Assembly: GCF_900573985.1 (NCBI RefSeq)
Contig: NZ_UWOK01000001.1
Span: forward strand, 1,612,001-1,676,000
DNA length: 64,000 bases
Direction: 5' to 3'
Origin: Campylobacter showae
GTDB taxonomy: Bacteria; Campylobacterota; Campylobacteria; Campylobacterales; Campylobacteraceae
This document shows, piece by piece, positions 54,322-62,996 of the stretch. A program made the position numbers and the translations under genes. The notes beneath the pieces are model-generated. The model was not told the origin of the DNA, did no database searches, and saw only the letters and a program-made list of their open reading frames with translations. Position 1 is the stretch's first letter; each line of letters starts with the position of its first letter.

Positions 54322-54446
54322 TTAAATAGTCGCCTTAGCACACATTTTAAAAGGCGCAAAAGCGCTTGCAGGGCCGCGTAAATTTGAGCTTTTTGCAAGA
54401 CTTGTAAATTTTAAAAAATTATTTTTTAAGTAGTGTTTAAAAATAT

Positions 54447-54477
54447 CGTCGCAATCGCATCGCGACGGCTTTTTTTT
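54447..54477. terminator. Terminator between cca and trmL
   Basis: CGTCGC / GCGACG with a 9-base loop. On the plus strand it is followed by eight T; on the minus strand, where the genes lie, by ATATTTTT. It would end the leuD-leuB-ciaD-cca transcript about 100 bases past the cca stop. Confidence 0.6.
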
Positions 54478-54571
54478 ATTTTGAAAATTTATAATTGAGT
54501 TTTTTTTCACTTTCGCCTCTTTAAAATAGGGCTTGATTTTAGCCAATTTGCGCTTTTAACTAGGTTAATTT

Positions 54572-55708
54572 TTAAGCGCGGCTTGACTTTTCGTTTAAAA
54601 AATTATCTATCGCCAAGTCCTGCCTGCGCCTTATTTCAGCGCCTATTGCAGCGCCTTTAAAGCCTTGCTTTAAAATCCCCGTAGTGTCGATAGCGGGCTC
54701 AAATTTAGCTTCATAAACGCCTAAATTTTTGGCTCTTTTTATGAGGCTCGGCGAGTTTAGCCCGAGCCAGCTTTTTAGCGGTTTATCAATGGCGATTTTT
54801 AACAAGTATTTGTCGCTCGGGCGACCCGCAAAAAACGGCTCTTTGACGCAAGCTTCAAAGCTTTTAGGAAGTCCTAAGTCGTAAAAATTTTTAATGCTAA
54901 AAAAGCCGTTAAAAAGATACAAAAACTCGCGCTCGTCTTTTTTGCCGTTTTGTTTGGGCAGAAATTTGACTGCGCTTTTTAGTTTTGCGGCAAATTTCGC
55001 CGCCTCGGCTCGGCTCAAATTTAACCCGAAAATTTTACCAAGAAGACCTAGTTTATAAAGATACAAAAAGCCAACCTCTTGAAATTTAGCGCCAAAAAGT
55101 TTCATCAGCTCGCCGTTTATGCGCTCGCGGCTAAGATCTGAGATACTTAGGCGCTTCATCAGCCCCAAACTCTCGCGCGCGATACGGAAATTTAGCCGCG
55201 CGCTAAACTGCACTGCCCGTAGTACCCGCAGGCTATCTTCGGCGAATTTTTCATCGTCGATATGGCGCAAGATGCCTCGCTTTAGGTCGCTCTCGCCGCC
55301 GTAAAAGTCCAAAAACGAGCCGTCAAAGATATTTATCATCATCGCGTTTACGGTAAAGTCTCGGCGCAAAGACGCCGCGCGCTCGTCGTCCGCATAGGCG
55401 ACCTCAAATGCTTTATGCCCCTCGCCGGTTTTGTTTTCGGTTCGCGGCAAAGAAAGGTCGAAATTTTTAAATTTATAAACGAAGTAGTTTTTGCCCACGC
55501 CGTAAGCGCCGATTTGCGCCATCAGCGCGTCAAATTTAGCCGGGTCGATACCGTAAATTTCAACGTCAAAGTCGGAGATTTTTTTACCGAGCATCGCGTC
55601 GCGAACGCAGCCCCCGACGATATACGCGCGCTTGGTGTAGGGTGCTAGAAAATCTCGCAGCCATTTTAGATTTTTATTTTTGCAAATTTTCGAGCCGATT
55701 TTCGACAT
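54572..55708 (-). CDS. cca: CCA tRNA nucleotidyltransferase / poly(A) polymerase family
   Basis: 378-aa class II nucleotidyltransferase. The catalytic head has YIVGGCVRDAMLGKKISDFDVEIYG with the GG and DxD (DFD) motifs, followed by RRDFTVNAMMINIFDG and LRVLRAVQFSARLNFRI. The genome encodes CCA in at least the tRNA seen here, so this enzyme mainly repairs 3' ends. It overlaps the ciaD-like gene by 35 bases, the same neighbour as in C. jejuni (Cj0788/Cj0789, from memory). Confidence 0.9.
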   Translation of the reverse strand: MSKIGSKICKNKNLKWLRDFLAPYTKRAYIVGGCVRDAMLGKKISDFDVEIYGIDPAKFDALMAQIGAYGVGKNYFVYKFKNFDLSLPRTENKTGEGHKAFEVAYADDERAASLRRDFTVNAMMINIFDGSFLDFYGGESDLKRGILRHIDDEKFAEDSLRVLRAVQFSARLNFRIARESLGLMKRLSISDLSRERINGELMKLFGAKFQEVGFLYLYKLGLLGKIFGLNLSRAEAAKFAAKLKSAVKFLPKQNGKKDEREFLYLFNGFFSIKNFYDLGLPKSFEACVKEPFFAGRPSDKYLLKIAIDKPLKSWLGLNSPSLIKRAKNLGVYEAKFEPAIDTTGILKQGFKGAAIGAEIRRRQDLAIDNFLNEKSSRA

Positions 55709-56210
55709 TTGCCAGCACGAATTCTAAAAATTTAAGCGTTAGCGAGAGCCTGTCTTTTAGGTTTTCCTCGCTGGTCGCGTTTAGCCCTTCAAAAAGCACC
55801 AAAATGCGCTCTTTTAGGTTTTTTAGAAATATCTCCTCGCCCGTAAAATTCGCAACCTCGACCTCAAAGGCTTTTTGCGGCGCGGCGGTCAGGTCGGACT
55901 CCTGGACGGCGTCAAATTTCGCCGCCGTTTTTTGCGAATTTCCCGCACTATCCAAAGCCGCCTCAAACTCGCTAGCCTCGTCCGCTACGCTTATCTCGCC
56001 GACTAAATTTGCAAGGCCCGCGGCATTGGTCAAATTTACGTCGCCGCTTGATACGGGCGTATTTGTTAAATTTATCCCGTCTTTAGTTTCGTTTGTCTCT
56101 TGCAATACGTCCTGTTTTTCGCGCGCGGCGTCCATTCGCTCTAGCTCCATCGCCACCTCGTCTATCGCCATTTTCGCTATTTCTTCTAGTTTCATAGTTT
56201 TATCAGCCAC
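55674..56210 (-). CDS. CiaD-like protein
   Basis: 178-aa protein with no signal peptide or membrane helix. The C-terminal 55 residues (EEIFLKNLKERILVLFEGLN... LSLTLKFLEFVLANVENRLE) match the conserved end of C. jejuni CiaD (Cj0788) as I remember it, and the gene position directly before cca is the same. The N-terminus (about 1-35) is a charged helix; the middle (about 36-115) is low-complexity and differs from CiaD. In C. jejuni CiaD is delivered to host cells through the flagellar export system and promotes invasion. Whether this homologue is secreted is unknown. Confidence 0.75.
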   Translation of the reverse strand: MADKTMKLEEIAKMAIDEVAMELERMDAAREKQDVLQETNETKDGINLTNTPVSSGDVNLTNAAGLANLVGEISVADEASEFEAALDSAGNSQKTAAKFDAVQESDLTAAPQKAFEVEVANFTGEEIFLKNLKERILVLFEGLNATSEENLKDRLSLTLKFLEFVLANVENRLENLQK

Positions 56211-56437
56211 CTTTTAAATTCGGTTATTTCTTCGTCGGTTTTCATTTTGATGAAAAAGTCTCGCATCTGCTCGTTTACGCCCGTTTTTTTCCTGCTAAGG
56301 CCGCTTAGACGCCTTATCGCGGCGATCGCAGCGGCGTTTGTCGGCTCGCGCTTTAGGATGTTTTTATAAACTATCAGCGCATCGTCTTTTAGACCTTGAG
56401 CCTCGTAGATTAGGGCTTCTGTGATAGTATTTTTCAT
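56192..56437 (-). CDS. Small TPR-like protein, 81 aa
   Basis: Starts at ATG 56437, whose bases overlap the leuB TGA (ATGA). The first half ([20 protein letters not shown] and the following [13 protein letters not shown]) reads as one tetratricopeptide-like helix pair; the second half has basic and acidic helices ([19 protein letters not shown]). A gene of this size precedes ciaD in C. jejuni (Cj0787, memory). It overlaps the ciaD-like gene by 19 bases, which suggests joint function. No characterised role. Confidence 0.75.
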   Translation of the reverse strand: MKNTITEALIYEAQGLKDDALIVYKNILKREPTNAAAIAAIRRLSGLSRKKTGVNEQMRDFFIKMKTDEEITEFKRWLIKL

Positions 56438-57504
56438 TTTTTTATTAGCGAGGCGATGATGCCGCCCATCTCGCTCGTAGAGCAAATTTCTTTAGCGCCA
56501 AACTCCGCTATATCCTTCGTCCTATATCCTTGTGCGAGAGCCGCTTTTACGGCGTTTTCGATCGCTTTTGCCGCCTCGTTTTCGCCAAATGAATACCTAA
56601 GCATCATCGCAGCGCTTAGTATAGTAGCGACCGGGTTTGCGATGCCCTGCCCCGCGATATCAGGCGCGCTACCGTGGATAGGCTCGTAGATGCCTACCTT
56701 GCCTCCGATGCTGGCGCTTGGCAGGAGCCCTATCGAGCCGCACACCATGCTAGCTTCGTCGCTTAGGATATCGCCGAAGAGATTTTCCGTCAAAATCACG
56801 TCAAATTTGCTAGGCGCGCGCACGAGCTGCATCGCCGCGTTATCGACGTACATAAACTCCAAATTTACCTCCGGATAGCTCTTTGCTACCTCGCTCGTAA
56901 CTTCGCGCCAGAGCTGACTGGTCTCTAGTACGTTTGCCTTATCGACCATGCAGACGCGTTTTTTGCGCTTCATCGCGGTTTCAAACCCGACCTTCGCGAT
57001 GCGCTCGATCTCCTCGCTCGTGTAGGTCATAGTGTTGTAGGCGCTGTTTTCTTTTTTCTCGCGCGGCTGACCGAAGTATATCCCGCCGGTTAGCTCGCGA
57101 ACCACGATAAAATCGACACCCTGAAGGACTGATGGCTTTAGCGTGCTAGCGTCCACCAGCTCGTCAAATATCATCGCAGGGCGCAAATTTGCATACGCGC
57201 CAAGCTCTTTTCGCAGCTTCAAAAGTCCGCTTTCAGGGCGTAGATGGCGCGGCACGCCGTCCCATTTAGGCCCGCCTATGGCGCCAAAAAGCACCGCGTC
57301 CGAGTTTAGCGCGCCGTTTAGCGTCTCGCTAGGCAAAGGCTCGCCAAACACGTCGATCGCTGCGCCGCCCATCAAGTAATAGTTATAGCTAAGCTCTAAA
57401 CCAAACTCCGCGCTAGCCGCATCTAGCGCCTTTATCGCCTCGTCAACTATCTCAGGGCCGATGCCGTCGCCTTTTATCACTGCGATATTATAAATTTTAG
57501 CCAT
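56434..57504 (-). CDS. leuB: 3-isopropylmalate dehydrogenase
   Basis: 356-aa LeuB: oxidative decarboxylation of 3-isopropylmalate in leucine synthesis, NAD-dependent. Clear blocks: [90 protein letters not shown] and [18 protein letters not shown]. Follows leuD by 1 base. Confidence 0.96.
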   Translation of the reverse strand: MAKIYNIAVIKGDGIGPEIVDEAIKALDAASAEFGLELSYNYYLMGGAAIDVFGEPLPSETLNGALNSDAVLFGAIGGPKWDGVPRHLRPESGLLKLRKELGAYANLRPAMIFDELVDASTLKPSVLQGVDFIVVRELTGGIYFGQPREKKENSAYNTMTYTSEEIERIAKVGFETAMKRKKRVCMVDKANVLETSQLWREVTSEVAKSYPEVNLEFMYVDNAAMQLVRAPSKFDVILTENLFGDILSDEASMVCGSIGLLPSASIGGKVGIYEPIHGSAPDIAGQGIANPVATILSAAMMLRYSFGENEAAKAIENAVKAALAQGYRTKDIAEFGAKEICSTSEMGGIIASLIKK

Positions 57505-57505
57505 T

Positions 57506-57988
57506 TTATATCCTTGTTTTTGCGTATTCTATGAGGCCGCCGCTTTTTAAAAGCTCTTGCATAAATGGCGGTATCGGGCTAAATTTATACTCTTTGCCGC
57601 TCGTTAAATTTACGACCGCGCCGTTATCCACGTCGATTTTTAGTTCGTCGCCTGCGTTTATCTCGTCTGTTTCTTTGATTTCTAGTATCAAAAGCCCTGT
57701 GTTAAAGCTGTTTCTATAAAAAATTCTAGCAAAACTCTTAGCTATCACGGCTCCTATGCCAGCAGCCTTAAGCGCCAAAGGAGCGTGCTCGCGCGAGCTG
57801 CCGCAGCCGAAATTTTCGCCCGCTACGATGACGTCGCCCGCAGAGATTTTTTTGCTAAACTCAGGATCGGCGTCCTCCATGATGTGAGTGGCCAAGATTT
57901 TCTCGTCGGAGGTGTTGAGATAGCGCGCGGCTATGATGATGTCGGTGTCGATATTGTCGCCGAATTTCCAGACTTTTGCTTGTTTCAT
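57506..57988 (-). CDS. leuD: 3-isopropylmalate dehydratase small subunit
   Basis: 160-aa swivel subunit of isopropylmalate isomerase; works with LeuC, which is absent from the window. [17 protein letters not shown] and [21 protein letters not shown] are the family signatures. First gene of a leuD-leuB-TPR-ciaD-cca run. In C. jejuni the order is leuABCD, so the leucine genes are split here. Confidence 0.95.
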   Translation of the reverse strand: MKQAKVWKFGDNIDTDIIIAARYLNTSDEKILATHIMEDADPEFSKKISAGDVIVAGENFGCGSSREHAPLALKAAGIGAVIAKSFARIFYRNSFNTGLLILEIKETDEINAGDELKIDVDNGAVVNLTSGKEYKFSPIPPFMQELLKSGGLIEYAKTRI

Positions 57989-58302
57989 GATTCGCCTTAA
58001 GATTAAATTTGGGCGATTTTATCCAAAAGAAGCTAAATAAACAATCAAAACTCGGCACCTAGCGGTTAGAACGTCTAAATTTAAGATTAAATTTCAGCGC
58101 TTCCGCTTGTGAGTCAAATTTTAAATTTTATATAAAAACAAGCTCGCCGAGCAGGGAATTTAATAAACCGCATAAATTTTGAGCGACTAGAAAAGCCGGG
58201 TTTCAGAGCGGCGGGATCGCGGTTAAATTTGATTTGGAGGAAGGACGAGATATCGCTAGGATACTCGTCCGTAGATTTTTTGTTTTTACGTTTTGTTAAC
58301 CG

Positions 58303-58389
58303 TTAAAATAAAACCACCGCTGCCGTTAGATAGCCCCAAAGCACGGCTCCGATAGCCATAGTTACGTGAGTTACTGCAGAATCTTTCAT
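58303..58389 (-). CDS. Tiny membrane protein, 28 aa
   Basis: Monocistronic ORF MKDSAVTHVTMAIGAVLWGY followed by LTAAVVLF: a short polar N-terminus and one membrane helix, like the small accessory subunits of oxidases and transporters. AAAGGAG sits 6 bases before the ATG, a strong ribosome site, and a consensus TATAAT lies 25 bases before the start. The quality of these signals in otherwise gene-free DNA is the main argument. No family recognised. Confidence 0.65.
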   Translation of the reverse strand: MKDSAVTHVTMAIGAVLWGYLTAAVVLF

Positions 58390-58413
58390 CTTTTTCTCCT
58401 TTATTTTTGGAGA

Positions 58414-58447
58414 ATTATAATGACCTTTTGTGTCCTCAATATGTCCT
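58414..58447 (-). promoter_or_regulatory. Promoter and tandem TGTCCT operator of the 28-aa gene
   Basis: Minus-strand -10 TATAAT at 58419-58414. Upstream of it lie direct repeats TGTCCT (plus-strand reading) at 58431-58436 and 58442-58447, an 11-base period, 11 bases from the -10. This is the same geometry as at the macA promoter with a different hexamer. Confidence 0.5.
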
Positions 58448-58651
58448 TTGTATGACTTTTTAAAATTTCGCTTGAGATTTTCGCTTATTCCATCAAATTT
58501 ACGGCAAATTCGGTTTCGTCGCTCGCGTCAAATTAATTTTTTCGTCAAATTTCGCTCCCGCAAGTCAAATTTGCCGCGTGCCCCACCATCCCCGATAGCT
58601 AAATTCGCCCGCTAAAAAGCGCAAATTTAATCAAATTTAGCCGCGGTTTTC

Positions 58652-59713
58652 TCAAATTTTACGTGCGTTTGGGATTTTCACACTCACGGTCGTGCCGCGT
58701 CCTGGCTCGCTTTCGTAGCTTATCTCGCCGCCTAAAAGATGAACGATACGACGCACGATAGATAGCCCCAGGCCGCTACCTTTGCCCTTGTGCGACTCCT
58801 CGCATTGATAAAATTTATCGTAGATTTTTTCTAGCTTTTTTGCCTCGATGCCCGCCCCCTCGTCGCTAATGCGCACGACAAGCCCGCCGCCCTCTTCGCA
58901 GCAGCTCACGCCGACGTCCGCAGCCGAGTACTTTAGCGCGTTATCCATCAAATTTAGCCAAATTTGCGCTAGCATCGAGGCGTTGCTTCGCACAGTTACG
59001 GCGGCTAGATCCAGATCAAACTCACGCCCATCGTACTTTTGCATCAGCATTGCCGTAGCCTTTCGTAGCTGCTCGTCTACGCGCACGTTTTCGTCTAAAT
59101 TTACGCCCGCCTGGCTATCTAGCCGCGAGAGCAGCAGCATATCCTCGCACAGCCTGCTTAGCGCGCCTGCCTGCTCTTTTATGAGGTCTAGATACTCGTT
59201 TCTGCGCGCCTCGTCCGTCTCGTCCTGTGCGATCTCGCAGTAGCCGCTGATGACGCTTAGAGGCGTTTTTAGCTCGTGCGAGACGTTTGAAATGAAATCC
59301 TTTTGCATGTAGTCCATTTTTTCCAGCGCCGCCGCGGTCAAATTTATATTTGCCGCCAGCTCGTCTAGCTCGTGCAGGTATTCGCTATCCGCGCCGCGCT
59401 TGCAGTTTTTGCGCGCGACCCTAACGGCAAAGTCGCCTCTAGCGATCTTACCGGCTGCTAGTCTAAAGCTCTCGACGTATCTCAAAAAATACGCCGTTAC
59501 GGCATAAAATATCGCTCCACCCGCGCCCATCACGATCGCGCAAAAGCTGATAATGCCCCAAAACATCCCAAGCTTCATCTCAAATATCCGCTCGTAAGCT
59601 ATGATCGCCGCCGACGCCGCGACGCAAAGCACGCAAAAGACGAAGATAAACATCGCCGCCGTGTATGTTTTTAAGCTGATTAGGTATTTTTTCTTATTTT
59701 GCGTAGTATTCAT
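58652..59713 (-). CDS. Sensor histidine kinase of the second two-component system
   Basis: 353-aa kinase with two helices close together (about 17-40 and 52-78) and almost no periplasmic domain, so it probably senses within the membrane or through a partner. A HAMP-like segment (about 80-130) is followed by the H box FISNVSHELKTPLSVISGY (H146), N box WLNLMDNALKYSAAD and G boxes ISDEGAGIE and GKGSGLGLSIV. The start overlaps the exported YD-like protein gene by 20 bases, making that protein a candidate partner. Confidence 0.92.
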   Translation of the reverse strand: MNTTQNKKKYLISLKTYTAAMFIFVFCVLCVAASAAIIAYERIFEMKLGMFWGIISFCAIVMGAGGAIFYAVTAYFLRYVESFRLAAGKIARGDFAVRVARKNCKRGADSEYLHELDELAANINLTAAALEKMDYMQKDFISNVSHELKTPLSVISGYCEIAQDETDEARRNEYLDLIKEQAGALSRLCEDMLLLSRLDSQAGVNLDENVRVDEQLRKATAMLMQKYDGREFDLDLAAVTVRSNASMLAQIWLNLMDNALKYSAADVGVSCCEEGGGLVVRISDEGAGIEAKKLEKIYDKFYQCEESHKGKGSGLGLSIVRRIVHLLGGEISYESEPGRGTTVSVKIPNARKI

Positions 59714-60551
59714 ATTTTATTTCCGTTTTTTTATATAGACCGATCTCTTTTATGTCGCCGTTTTCGTAGTATTTGTCCGCGGGCTTAAATTTGACCGAGG
59801 TTTTACGCGTCAAATTTCCCCGCTCGTCCCTGCTTATATCCTTAAACTGCAAGATTTGCCCGATTTTTGCCTCAGAGCCGAAGTAATTTACCGACGTATA
59901 CTCCATCTCGTCGCCGTTTGCGGCGTAGTAATAAACCCATTTTGAGTTCGGGGCTTGCGTGATTTTTTCGTATTCGCCGTTTGGCTTGCGCTCGAAGCTT
60001 ATCTCTATGCCGTGGCGCGGCTCCATATTATTTTCTATCCGCGTTAAAACGCCATTTTCGTCGTAGATATAGCTATCGTCCGTCACTAGCGTCCCGCCGG
60101 AATACGCCGCCCGAGCGATCATTTTGCCGTCCTTGCCGTAGGTAATTTTCTCCGTGCGCGGGTAAAATCTATCCTCCACGTGCTGCTCTTTGGCCGTCGA
60201 GACTAAATTTTCGCCGTCAAATTCGTATTCGTAGAGATAAACGGCGCTATCTTGATATTTTTTGCGGATTAGCCCGTCTTTGCCGTATTCAAACAAAACC
60301 GAGCCGTTTGGTACGCCGTTTATGTGCTCGGTTTCTTGCACTATATAGCCGTTTTCATTAAACTCCGTCCGCTTTACGCGCGTATTTTCTAGTGCGCCGT
60401 AGCCGTCTATAGAGTATTCGTACTCCGTAGCCGTCATGCTTTTGACCTCGCCTTTTAGATCCTTTTTGCTCCAGTCGCTTTGCGGTAAAACGGCCGAGTT
60501 TAGATAGCAAACCGCCGATACCGCCGCTAAAATAGCTTTTAAAATTTTCAC
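59694..60551 (-). CDS. Exported YD-repeat-like protein between regulator and kinase genes
   Basis: 285-aa protein with a Sec signal peptide when started at GTG 60551 (MKILKAILAAVSAVCYLNSA), chosen because GGGGA lies 7 bases upstream; the frame continues to 60572. The mature part is made of about eight beta-hairpin units with motifs such as FNENGYIVQETE, FEYGKDGLIRKKY, ITYGKDGKMIARAA and YIYDENGVLTRIE, like the YD repeats of RHS proteins and the MORN-like repeats of YwqK proteins. It lacks a lipobox and any toxin domain. Encoded within a regulator-kinase operon, overlapping the kinase gene by 20 bases, so a sensory role in the periplasm is a reasonable guess. Confidence 0.75.
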   Translation of the reverse strand: MKILKAILAAVSAVCYLNSAVLPQSDWSKKDLKGEVKSMTATEYEYSIDGYGALENTRVKRTEFNENGYIVQETEHINGVPNGSVLFEYGKDGLIRKKYQDSAVYLYEYEFDGENLVSTAKEQHVEDRFYPRTEKITYGKDGKMIARAAYSGGTLVTDDSYIYDENGVLTRIENNMEPRHGIEISFERKPNGEYEKITQAPNSKWVYYYAANGDEMEYTSVNYFGSEAKIGQILQFKDISRDERGNLTRKTSVKFKPADKYYENGDIKEIGLYKKTEIKYEYYAK

Positions 60552-60568
60552 TTTATCTTCCCCGCCCC

Positions 60569-61243
60569 TCACTCGTAAATTTCGCCCTTATAGCCGATAC
60601 CGCGCACCGTAGCTATCTCAAAGTCCGTGCAGCCTTCTAGCTTGCGGCGTAGCTTTTTTACGTGCGTATCGACCGCGCGCTCGTCGCTATCCGTGTCGTA
60701 GCCCCAGATTTCTTGCATGATTTCTAGTCGAGTGAAAATTTTGCCCGGGTTTGAGAGTAGTAAAAAGAGTAGATAAAACTCCTTTGGCGCGAGCTCCACG
60801 ACCTCGCCGCCGATTTTTAGGCTAAGGGCCGCATAGTCAAGCTCTGAGTTTTTAAACCTCAGCCGCTTGCCGCTAGCGATTTTGGCTCGGCGCAAAAGCG
60901 CGTTTATGCGTAGCGTCATTTCCTTTAAATTTACGGGCTTGCTCATGTAGTCGTCCGCCCCCGTGACAAAGCCCTTCTCCATACCCTCCATGCCGCTTTT
61001 TGCCGTTATCATGAGCACCGGCAGCGACTCGTCTAGCAGCTTGATTTGCTTGGTTAGCTCATATCCGCTAAGCCCTGGCATCATGATATCGGTGATCACA
61101 AGGTCGGCACGCTCGCTCTCTAGCAGCTTTATAGCCTGCTCTCCGTCAAAAGCCGCAAGCGGCGAAAAGCCCTCCTGAGCGAGCTTTAGGCAGATTATTT
61201 TATTTAAATTTTCGTCATCCTCGGCGACTAAAATTTTAAACAT
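60569..61243 (-). CDS. OmpR-family response regulator of the second two-component system
   Basis: 224-aa regulator. Receiver domain with EDD (8-10), phospho-acceptor D52 (ITDIMMPGLSG) and Lys in YMSKPVNLKEM; winged-helix domain with ELAPKEFYLLFLLLSNPGKIFTRLEIMQEIWG and DTHVKKLRRKLEG ... VRGIGYKGE. First gene of the RR / YD-like / kinase operon. It may act on the tandem-repeat promoter of the 28-aa gene just past the operon's end, but this is only proximity. Confidence 0.92.
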   Translation of the reverse strand: MFKILVAEDDENLNKIICLKLAQEGFSPLAAFDGEQAIKLLESERADLVITDIMMPGLSGYELTKQIKLLDESLPVLMITAKSGMEGMEKGFVTGADDYMSKPVNLKEMTLRINALLRRAKIASGKRLRFKNSELDYAALSLKIGGEVVELAPKEFYLLFLLLSNPGKIFTRLEIMQEIWGYDTDSDERAVDTHVKKLRRKLEGCTDFEIATVRGIGYKGEIYE

Positions 61244-61334
61244 TTATTTTCCTTAAATTTGCCCCAAATTTAACGGGCAAGGCGATAATTTTTGTCCTAT
61301 TTTATCAAATTTAACTAGAAATGGGCTGGTAAAT

Positions 61335-61934
61335 TTAGCGAAGCATCATCAAAACGCCGATAGCGCAGATGATAACGGCTGTAAAAATCTCCAAAAGTCG
61401 CAGGCGGGTTTGCAAAAATTTCTTTAGTATCGCACCGCCAAGAGCATAGATGCTAAGCGAGCAAAACTCGATAAAAACGAGCATAACGGTGATAGAAAAT
61501 ATACGAGGCAAGCTAAAAGGATCGTTCGCGTCCAAAAAAGTCGGCAGCAAAGCCGATAGAAAAATCCATGTCTTTGGGTTTGAGATGCAGACTACGGCGC
61601 CGTTTATAAACATCTGCTTTTTGCTCGGCAGCTGCGATACCATCGTTATACTAAGCTGCCCTTTGCTAAAAAACAGCATAGCGCCAAGATATAGTAGATA
61701 AAGTCCTGCGATGACGTTTAAAACCTTAAACGCGAAACTATAATGCGCCAAAACTGCGCCAACGCCTAGCATACAGCAAATCCCCACGAATGCTAAAGAT
61801 GTGAGCTGTCCTGCCATCATCGGTAGCGCGCGCACGTAGCCCAGACTCATGCCGATACTCATCGCGTAGGCCATGTTGATACCGGGCATCAGGCTAATCG
61901 GAAAAAATGTAACGATAAAAAGCAGGTAGTTCAT
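61335..61934 (-). CDS. LysE/RhtB family exporter
   Basis: 199-aa amino-acid exporter with five to six helices. The N-terminal PISLMPGINMAYAMSIGMSLGYVRALPMMAGQ is the LysE signature, and FINGAVVCISNPKTWIFLSALLPTFLD with the conserved NPK is the second. Probably proton-driven export of an amino acid such as homoserine/threonine or lysine; substrate not assignable. Monocistronic. Confidence 0.88.
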   Translation of the reverse strand: MNYLLFIVTFFPISLMPGINMAYAMSIGMSLGYVRALPMMAGQLTSLAFVGICCMLGVGAVLAHYSFAFKVLNVIAGLYLLYLGAMLFFSKGQLSITMVSQLPSKKQMFINGAVVCISNPKTWIFLSALLPTFLDANDPFSLPRIFSITVMLVFIEFCSLSIYALGGAILKKFLQTRLRLLEIFTAVIICAIGVLMMLR

Positions 61935-62267
61935 AGTGGGCCTTAAATTTTGAAGAAATAGTAAATCAAATTTAATAAATTTAAGATAAAAAACGGCGGG
62001 CGTGCGGCGGAAATTTAGTAAATTTTACTTCAGTAGTCGTTTTTGTTTTTGGATCGAGGCGGAAATTTGATTTGTTATGCGCGGGTACGTAAATTTAGCG
62101 GATTTGGCGGCGAAATTTGTTTGCACTTTTTAGAACGGCGGAGTGCAAATTTAGCAAATAGCCTCGTAAATTTACGCTCCGCAAATTTAACTTTATAGAT
62201 GCGAGTTTAAATTTATCCCAAAAGCGGCTCCGCCGTAGCCAAGCGCCTAACGGGATTTGCCGTAAAT
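61935..62267. other. Non-coding AAATTT-rich spacer
   Basis: 333 bases upstream of lysE-like and downstream of the DUF1877 gene. About eleven AAATTT words occur; no ORF, hairpin with T tract or promoter with recognisable spacing stands out. Confidence 0.6.
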
Positions 62268-62765
62268 TTACGCTATTACGATTAGCACGCCAAGCCCCTT
62301 GTCGGCGGCATTTTGATAAAAGCTCAAAAGCCCGTTAAAATGCTCTTTTAGCTCGGCTTTGATATCTTCAAATTCGCTCTCATACTCCCATATCTCGGGA
62401 TAGGTGCCAGCCTCGCCGAAATCTGTAAAATTTACGTTTGCCAAAAGCGCGCCAATGTCGGTACTCTGCATCGCTTTAGCTACGGCTTTTACGTCGTCTG
62501 CGTCCACGTAAGATACCGCCTCGCTCCCCTCCTCGCCCGCCATGCCGCGTCCGAAAATCGCCCAACTAAGCGGGTTTGGCGTAGCAAAAATCTCACCCGC
62601 GCTCATCGCTTCAAACATATTTTTGCCAGTTAGCGTTTTATGCATAGCGTCCCACATTTTATCCAGGTCGTATTCGCCCAGCGCCTCGACATCGTCGCCG
62701 CCACCGTTTTTGATCGCCTCGATAACGTCTTGCATATAGGCGTAGTAGTGCGCGCTCATTCCCAT
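62268..62765 (-). CDS. DUF1877 (YfbM-like) protein
   Basis: 165-aa soluble acidic protein. YDLDKMWDAMHKTLTGKN, NPLSWAIFGRGMAGEEGSEAVSYVDADDVKAVAKAMQ and the C-terminal helix with HFNGLLSFYQNAADKGLGVLIVIA correspond to the DUF1877 family, of unknown function. Start MGMSAHYYAY after AAGGAGCG. Transcribed alone. Confidence 0.8.
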   Translation of the reverse strand: MGMSAHYYAYMQDVIEAIKNGGGDDVEALGEYDLDKMWDAMHKTLTGKNMFEAMSAGEIFATPNPLSWAIFGRGMAGEEGSEAVSYVDADDVKAVAKAMQSTDIGALLANVNFTDFGEAGTYPEIWEYESEFEDIKAELKEHFNGLLSFYQNAADKGLGVLIVIA

Positions 62766-62996
62766 TTTCGCTCCTTAAATTTAAAACAAAAATTATACCG
62801 AACGATAGCTAAAATTTACGCTTGCAAATCGCCGTTTAGCGCGTAAATTTTAAACGCAAATTTAAGATAAATTCGTCGCAGCAAAAGCCGCCGAAAAAGG
62901 AAATTTACAAAAGAGACGGCGGACTATAAATTTAACAAATCCGCCGTAATATTAAATAAGTGCAAATATCGCGAGATATCCGCTCAAACTCAAATT

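Noticed and set aside
54322..54510. Possible 62-74 codon gene directly before trmL
   Set aside because: The frame runs through the A/T tract and stem of the terminator at 54447-54477, starts only at TTG or GTG, and has no family resemblance. Better explained as terminator and leader sequence.
59694..60551. YD-repeat protein as an RHS toxin or immunity gene
   Set aside because: No toxin domain, no RHS core with a DPxG cleavage motif, no vgrG/T6SS gene nearby; the signal peptide and operon point to a periplasmic role instead.
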